NCBI GenBank assembly: GCA_022837205.1
Contig: JALHEL010000031.1
Location: forward strand, 1 to 10,406
Source of the DNA: Leptolinea sp.
Lineage (GTDB): Bacteria > Chloroflexota > Anaerolineae > Anaerolineales > Anaerolineaceae
Length of the DNA stretch: 10,406 bases
Direction of reading: 5' to 3'
Shown here piece after piece: positions 6,518 through 10,406 of the stretch. Made by a program: the position numbers and the translations under genes. Every line of letters begins with the position of its first letter. Positions within the stretch are counted from its first letter, which is position 1. The notes beneath the pieces are model-generated. The model did no database searches and was not told where the DNA came from. It worked only from the letters and a program-made list of their open reading frames with translations.

Positions 6518-7576
6518 ATGGCTCGCATTTTTGATGTAGTTGAATATCCAAGTGAAATGACGGATGAAATTGTTCACCGTTTCCCCGAGACCGGGGTGGC
6601 CGATTTAAGATTCGGTTCTCAGGTCATCGTTCGCGAATCCCAAAGGGCGATATTTTACAGAGACGGAAAGGCGCTGGATCAATTGGGACCCGGACGCCAT
6701 ACAATTTCAACGGCTAACATTCCGCTTTTAACTGCTTTGTTGGGCGTTGCATTTAATCATCGGACGCCGTTTACGGCAGAAATTTATTTTGTCTCTATGC
6801 GGGAATTCGCCGATGTCAAATGGGGGACTTCACAACCGATCATCGTTCGGAACCCCGGCGTGGGGCTGGGCATCAGTTTATTGCAAGGGTATGGGACCTA
6901 CAGTTTTCAGGTGAGTGATCCGCAGCAGTTCGTCACTCAGATCGTCGGCGCTTCACAATCCTATTCGTTGAGTGCGATCGAAGATCGGCTGCGAGCGATG
7001 CTGCTCTCCAAATTGCAGGATACCTTGGGTGTGATAACCGGGGAACAAAATGCGGATGTGATGAAGCTGATTGGGTTGGTGGAAGAGATCGGTGCGGCCG
7101 TCCGGGCGAAAGCTCAAGATGATTTTGCCGCCATCGGGCTGGCGCTGAAGAGTTTTTATATCGCCAGTTTGAAACCCTCCGAAAAATCGGCGGAAGAGCT
7201 GCGGGCGATGGGAATGCTCGACATGGACGTATATACCCAACTTCAAGCGGCGGATGCACTGCGCGAGGCTGCGAAAAATCCGAGCGGCGGTGCGGGATTA
7301 ACCGCCGGAATCGGTGCCGGTATCGGCTTGGGGGATATTATCGCAAATACGTATCGCAACCAACCCCCCGCACAAAGTAACGCTTCAGCCGCTGCCGATC
7401 AATCGGCAACCGCGGAATCCGGTGAAGTATTGACTCCCGCCGAAGCGGCAAAATTATTGAAAGTATCGGAAGAGGATGTTATCGCTTCCATCGAATCGGG
7501 AGAATTGAAAGCACGAAAAATCGGCTCAGCTTATCGAATCAGTCGGGAATCTCTGAATGAATTTCTGAAAGGATAA
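6518..7576 (+). CDS. SPFH (YdjI/virion-core-like) protein with C-terminal excisionase-type helix-turn-helix
   Basis: A 352-residue fusion. The N-terminal two thirds (about 1-250) are an SPFH/band-7 domain of the soluble YdjI-like class. It has 'SQVIVRESQRAIFYRDGKALDQLGPGRHT' (about 34-62), a 'TPFTAEIYFV' strand, 'WGTSQPIIVRNP' and a helical segment ending 'SAEELRAMGMLDMDVYTQLQAADALREAAKNP'. A Gly-rich hydrophobic stretch (about 257-275, GGAGLTAGIGAGIGLGDII) and an Ala/Ser/Gln linker follow. Residues 303-352 are an excisionase/MerR-like DNA-binding fold: 'LTPAEAAKLLKVSEEDVIASIESGELKARKIGSAYRI...LNEFL'. SPFH proteins form membrane-associated oligomeric scaffolds; B. subtilis YdjI is recruited to membranes under stress. 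The HTH could bind DNA or act as a protein-interaction module. An AGGAGA (about 6506-6511) precedes the ATG. It sits between the helical partner and sucC, 18 bases before the latter. Confidence 0.9.
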   Translation: MARIFDVVEYPSEMTDEIVHRFPETGVADLRFGSQVIVRESQRAIFYRDGKALDQLGPGRHTISTANIPLLTALLGVAFNHRTPFTAEIYFVSMREFADVKWGTSQPIIVRNPGVGLGISLLQGYGTYSFQVSDPQQFVTQIVGASQSYSLSAIEDRLRAMLLSKLQDTLGVITGEQNADVMKLIGLVEEIGAAVRAKAQDDFAAIGLALKSFYIASLKPSEKSAEELRAMGMLDMDVYTQLQAADALREAAKNPSGGAGLTAGIGAGIGLGDIIANTYRNQPPAQSNASAAADQSATAESGEVLTPAEAAKLLKVSEEDVIASIESGELKARKIGSAYRISRESLNEFLKG

Positions 7577-7594
7577 GCGGGCAACCAAAAAACA

Positions 7595-8734
7595 ATGAAA
7601 CTTTATGAGTATCAGTCTAAAGGTTTCTTTAAAAAGTACGGAATACCGATTCCGGCCGGACATGTTACATCAATCGCACGGGAAGCAAAACAAATTGCCG
7701 AAGAAATCGGATTGCCGGTCGTCGTCAAAGCCCAAGTCTTAGCTGAGGGCCGGGGGATGGCCGGCGGGATTCGTTTAGCCAAAACCCCCGAAGAGACAGA
7801 GATTTTTGCCTCCGAAATTCTTTCGGCGAAGATTCACGGACTTCCCGTTCAGAAAGTCCTGATTGACGAAGCGCTCTCAATCGAAAAAGAATATTTTATT
7901 TTGATTTCCATCGATCGGGCAAAAAAACGACCGCTGTTGATGATGTATGATTCGGGAACGATTTATATCGAGGCAGCCGCAAACGCTTTGTTTGAAAATT
8001 TGGATCGGGTTTACATCGATCCGTTGATCGGTTTGCAGCGTTATCAGATTCATCAGTTGGCTTACAAACTGGATTTTCCGGGTAAATATATTCGCAATCT
8101 GACCGAAATCTGTATGGGACTTTGGCGTCTGTTTTGCGACTTGGATGCCCGGATGGCAGCGATCAATCCGCTTGTGATAACCACCGATCAGCGGATTTTG
8201 GCGCTGGACGGCAAAATTACACTCGATGAAAATGCCCGTTTTCGGCAGGAATCGCTGACCGATTTTGTCGATCTCGGTTATTTACGGTATGGAGAATTGG
8301 AAGCCGGCAAGCACGGCCTGGATTATATTAAGATGGACGGGAATATCGCCTGCATGATCAACGGGGCGGGTTTGACGATGACAACGCTGGATCTGATTGA
8401 AGCAAACGGCGGGAAACCGGCAAATTTTCTTGACCTGGGCGCGGGGGTTAATACCGAAAAAATCCTGGCGGCGATGGATATACTGCAAAACGACCCGGCG
8501 GTGAAAGTGATCTTGGTATGTATTTACGCGGGAATGACGCATTGCGATGACGTGGCTCGCGGATTACTGGAAGCGATGAATCGATATGACAGCAAAGTTC
8601 CCATCGTTGTCTATATGGGTGGGTCGATGTCGGCATTGGGGAATCAAATCTTGAGCGGCTCTCCGGCGATTTTGGTACCGAGTTATGAAGAAGCGATCCG
8701 AAAAGCGGTCGAAACGGCTGCGGGACAGGGTTGA
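7595..8734 (+). CDS. sucC: succinate-CoA ligase-like (ADP-forming) beta subunit, divergent
   Basis: A 379-residue beta subunit with the family's full plan: N-terminal ATP-grasp (starting MKLYEYQSKGFFKKYGIPIP; VVKAQVLAEGRGMAGG at 43-58) and C-terminal CoA-ligase domain (GNIACMINGAGLTMTTLDLI at 249-268). The Mg-ligand positions corresponding to E. coli Asn199 and Asp213 are kept (Asn191 in INPLV, Asp205 in LDGK). Differences from E. coli SucC: Ala189 where Glu197 stabilises the phosphohistidine; LAEGRGMAGG for HAGGRGKAGG; LGAG for VGGG (281-284); CIYAGM for NIFGGI (309-314); YMGGSM for RLEGNN (340-345). These lie in the nucleotide and substrate loops. The enzyme class couples acyl-CoA cleavage to ATP synthesis, or the reverse. 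Succinate may not be the substrate, so the gene symbol is by homology. The ribosome site is weak. The stop is 1 base before sucD, so expression is coupled. Confidence 0.88.
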   Translation: MKLYEYQSKGFFKKYGIPIPAGHVTSIAREAKQIAEEIGLPVVVKAQVLAEGRGMAGGIRLAKTPEETEIFASEILSAKIHGLPVQKVLIDEALSIEKEYFILISIDRAKKRPLLMMYDSGTIYIEAAANALFENLDRVYIDPLIGLQRYQIHQLAYKLDFPGKYIRNLTEICMGLWRLFCDLDARMAAINPLVITTDQRILALDGKITLDENARFRQESLTDFVDLGYLRYGELEAGKHGLDYIKMDGNIACMINGAGLTMTTLDLIEANGGKPANFLDLGAGVNTEKILAAMDILQNDPAVKVILVCIYAGMTHCDDVARGLLEAMNRYDSKVPIVVYMGGSMSALGNQILSGSPAILVPSYEEAIRKAVETAAGQG

Positions 8735-8735
8735 T

Positions 8736-9602
8736 ATGGGAATTTTGATTAATTCATCGACGAAGGTCATTGTTCAGGGAATAACCGGCAGGGAAGGCAG
8801 CTTTCATACGGAACAAATGGCGGCTTACGGCACTCAAATTGTTGCGGGTGTCTCGCCTCAAAAAGGCGGAAGCTGGGTATTGGACGGAAAAATCCCGGTA
8901 TTCGATACCATGCAGGCTGCGATGGAAGTCACGGAAGCGAATGCATCGATCATCTTCGTGCCGGCGCGAAACGCCACCGACGCACTGTTTGAGGCGGCGG
9001 ATTCGGGCGTGGAATTGGTGGTTTGTATCACCGAAGGAGTTCCGGTGCAGGATGTGGTAAAAGTGTGCCAATATATGTCCAACCGGGGAGTGCGATTGGT
9101 CGGACCGAACTGTTCCGGCATTATCAATCCGGGGGAAGCCAAATTGGGGGTAGCACCGTCCGATTGTGTGATTCCCGGAAAAGTCGGCGTTATCTCGCGT
9201 TCCGGAACGCTCAGCTATTTGGTGATGAGTGAAATGAAAAGTCGGGGAATCGGTGTCAGTACCTGTATCGGGATCGGCGGAGATATTGTTCAGGGGACTA
9301 CCTTTGTGGAAGCGTTGGAACTGTTTGAGACCGATCCATATACCGAGCGAATCCTATTAATCGGTGAAGTCGGGGGATTGGAAGAGGAACGTGCGGCGAG
9401 CTATGTCGCCTATAAAATGACCAAACCCGTCACCGCATTGTTGGTGGGGAAGACTGCTCCGCAGGGGAAAAAGATGGGACATTCCGGCGCCTTCATCGAA
9501 GCCGGAATCGGCGGTATCGACTCTAAAATCGAAGCGTTCGAATCGGTCGGTGTCCGTGTGGTCACCGATATAAAAGAAGTCCCCGACGCCTTACAGGGTT
9601 AA
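8736..9602 (+). CDS. sucD: succinate-CoA ligase-like (ADP-forming) alpha subunit
   Basis: A 288-residue alpha subunit, matching E. coli SucD (289). The N-terminal CoA-binding Rossmann domain has 'VQGITGREGSFHTEQMAAYGTQIVAGVSPQKGG' (13-45), 'IIFVPARNATDALFEA' (72-87), 'CITEGVPV' (97-104) and 'GPNCSG' (123-128). The second domain has 'SRSGTLSYLVM' (154-164), 'CIGIGGD' (177-183) and 'IGEVGG' (209-214), which retains the Glu equivalent to E. coli Glu208. 'APQGKKMGHSGAF' (241-253) carries the phosphorylated His249. I chose ATG at 8736 rather than an in-frame start 51 bases upstream. It has AGGG 8 bases before it, gives the family's normal N-terminus, and sits one base after the sucC stop. Departures from E. 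coli are modest (YL for YE, GPNCSG for GPNCPG, GHSGAF for GHAGAI). It is the last gene before a terminator. Confidence 0.93.
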   Translation: MGILINSSTKVIVQGITGREGSFHTEQMAAYGTQIVAGVSPQKGGSWVLDGKIPVFDTMQAAMEVTEANASIIFVPARNATDALFEAADSGVELVVCITEGVPVQDVVKVCQYMSNRGVRLVGPNCSGIINPGEAKLGVAPSDCVIPGKVGVISRSGTLSYLVMSEMKSRGIGVSTCIGIGGDIVQGTTFVEALELFETDPYTERILLIGEVGGLEEERAASYVAYKMTKPVTALLVGKTAPQGKKMGHSGAFIEAGIGGIDSKIEAFESVGVRVVTDIKEVPDALQG

Positions 9603-9603
9603 A

Positions 9604-9648
9604 TAAAAAAACAGGAACATTGCAGAAGACAGGCAGATGTTCCTGTTT
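9604..9648. terminator. bidirectional intrinsic terminator between sucD and acpP
   Basis: AAACAGGAACAT (9609-9620) pairs perfectly over 12 bp with ATGTTCCTGTTT (9637-9648). An extra TGC/GCA pairing lies inside. Read on the minus strand, the stem runs into TTTTTTTATTT, a strong terminator for the acyl carrier protein gene. Read on the plus strand, it begins 6 bases after the sucD stop and has a shorter T-tract (TTT, then CTTTTT further on). Confidence 0.88.
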
Positions 9649-9664
9649 ATCAGCCTTTTTCGAT

Positions 9665-9892
9665 TTATTTGGACAGAACTCTGATGACATCTCCCACGGT
9701 TTTAATTTCCTTCGCTTGTTCGTCGGAAATGGTCACATTAAAAGCTTCGCTGAACCCGTCGATCAGGAAAAACTGATCCATTGAATCCGCTTTAAGGTCT
9801 TCGATAAAACGGGTTTCGGGAGTGATATCCGATCCGTCGATTTTTAATACATCGGTAATCACTTTTTTTACATTGTCCAAAGTTATTTCCAT
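9665..9892 (-). CDS. acpP: acyl carrier protein, stand-alone
   Basis: A 75-residue acyl carrier protein. The phosphopantetheine attachment motif is ADSMD (35-39) with Ser37. It is followed by the helix II region QFFLIDGFSEAFNVTISDEQA and the C-terminal 'IKTVGDVIRVLSK'. The N-terminus 'VKKVITDVLKIDGSDITPETRFIEDL' is classic. Helix II (FFLIDGFSEAF) differs from the usual 'vELvmalEeeF' of fatty-acid ACPs, so a specialised acyl pathway is possible. An AGGAGA lies 7 bases before the ATG. No fatty-acid or polyketide enzyme gene is beside it. It is closed by the strong side of the shared terminator. The 75-base gap upstream is AT-rich with a TATAAA-like box but no good -35. Confidence 0.93.
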   Translation of the reverse strand: MEITLDNVKKVITDVLKIDGSDITPETRFIEDLKADSMDQFFLIDGFSEAFNVTISDEQAKEIKTVGDVIRVLSK

Positions 9893-9967
9893 AATTCGTT
9901 CTCCTGAATAAATTTCTCAATTTATATTTTGTTATTGATTTTAACACTCACCTGACTGATAAAAATT

Positions 9968-10406
9968 TTACCTGATTTCATCGATCACCAAACTCTTTTT
10001 GACATCATCTGTGATAATCGAAAACTGATTGACCGTTTCCTCGGTCGTTCCGTCCTTGTAGTGATAAGTCAAGCCGACGTTTACGATTGCCGGATTGGTA
10101 TCATAGCTCTGGAGAAACGCATAATTTACCTCAACGGATTCGACTTTATCCCAGTAATTTTGATAAACCGTCATCGGGTTCGCCTCTCCCGTGTAACAGC
10201 AAGCCTGTTGCATTTTTTCCGAAAGCATCCACCAAGCGGTCTCATAGTCTCGTTCATTCAGCGTTTTGTAGTAAGTGCGGATGAATTCTTCGACATTCGG
10301 ATAGTCTGCCGCGACCCAAGGAGTAAACGTCATCGAAGGAGCGGGAGAAGGAGTGATATCGAAATTCGGAACAACCAGCGGATTGGGGGTATTTTGCGGA
10401 GGAGGT
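9968..10406 (-). CDS. C-terminal part of a protein with Pro-rich linker and NTF2-like domain (5' end outside window)
   Basis: The frame is open to the right edge, so the start lies beyond the window. The visible 145 residues begin with a Pro/Ser/Asn-rich stretch (PPPQNTPNPLVVPNF..TPSPAPS), typical of an extracytoplasmic spacer. An NTF2-like alpha+beta domain follows: helix 'VEEFIRTYYKTLNERDYETAWWMLSEKMQQ', then 'VYQNYWDKVESVEVNY', and strands 'AIVNVGLTYHYKDGTTEETVNQFSIITDD'. Domains like this often end bacterial Ser/Thr kinases or surface proteins in Anaerolineae, where they are thought to sense or bind a ligand. The missing N-terminus decides what this is. It may start at the ATG at 10333, but the linker upstream argues against that. 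It ends 75 bases before acpP. Confidence 0.75.
   Translation of the reverse strand, partial: PPPQNTPNPLVVPNFDITPSPAPSMTFTPWVAADYPNVEEFIRTYYKTLNERDYETAWWMLSEKMQQACCYTGEANPMTVYQNYWDKVESVEVNYAFLQSYDTNPAIVNVGLTYHYKDGTTEETVNQFSIITDDVKKSLVIDEIR

Noticed and set aside
8685..8735. Upstream in-frame start for the alpha subunit gene
   Set aside because: It would add 17 basic residues not found in the family and lie deep inside sucC. The ATG at 8736 has a ribosome site and gives the normal N-terminus.

Overview
The window reads as a piece of a bacterial chromosome with moderate GC. The gene content suggests Chloroflexota, most likely Anaerolineae. The pointers are a secreted solute-binding protein ending in an NBR1-type Ig-like domain, a very short Flp-type pilin, an SPFH protein ending in an excisionase-type helix-turn-helix, and a kinase-tail-like NTF2-like domain behind a Pro-rich linker. 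This lineage call is inferred from family composition; no rRNA or tRNA is present to test it. No insertion sequence, CRISPR array or phage gene was seen.

Layout. On the minus strand, 1-1196 is a coding frame running off the left edge. It resembles GH51 alpha-L-arabinofuranosidases, but both positions expected to hold catalytic glutamates are changed. Upstream of it (1192-1425) lies a degraded or start-less ParB-like frame, which directly follows the strong terminator of the next unit. That unit, also on the minus strand, is a compact operon: sigma70-type promoter (3029-3058), 49-residue Flp-type pilin, comF, hpf, terminator (1424-1459). It joins a pilin, a competence-type phosphoribosyltransferase and a ribosome hibernation factor. 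Next, minus-strand larC (nickel-pincer cofactor assembly) is encoded as one uninterrupted frame.

Divergent from larC is a plus-strand series starting at an extended -10 promoter (4487-4516). It contains a secreted SBP_3/NBR1-Ig fusion with a TTG start, a possible 56-residue ORF, a helical protein of unknown function, an SPFH/HTH fusion, and a two-gene acyl-CoA synthetase (sucC-like, sucD-like). No convincing terminator interrupts it until the 12-bp stem at 9609-9648, so it could be one transcript of about 5 kb. The sucC/sucD pair keeps the active-site histidine, but the beta subunit carries Ala where E. coli has Glu197 and has changed substrate-side loops. It may therefore act on an acyl group other than succinate.

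The same stem-loop also serves a minus-strand orphan acyl carrier protein gene. Beyond that, the right edge holds the 3' end of a minus-strand gene with a Pro-rich linker and an NTF2-like domain.

The most noteworthy candidate for something undescribed is the helical protein plus SPFH/HTH pair joined to an atypical acyl-CoA synthetase. Also worth attention are the pilin-comF-hpf operon and the apparently catalytically dead GH51-like protein.
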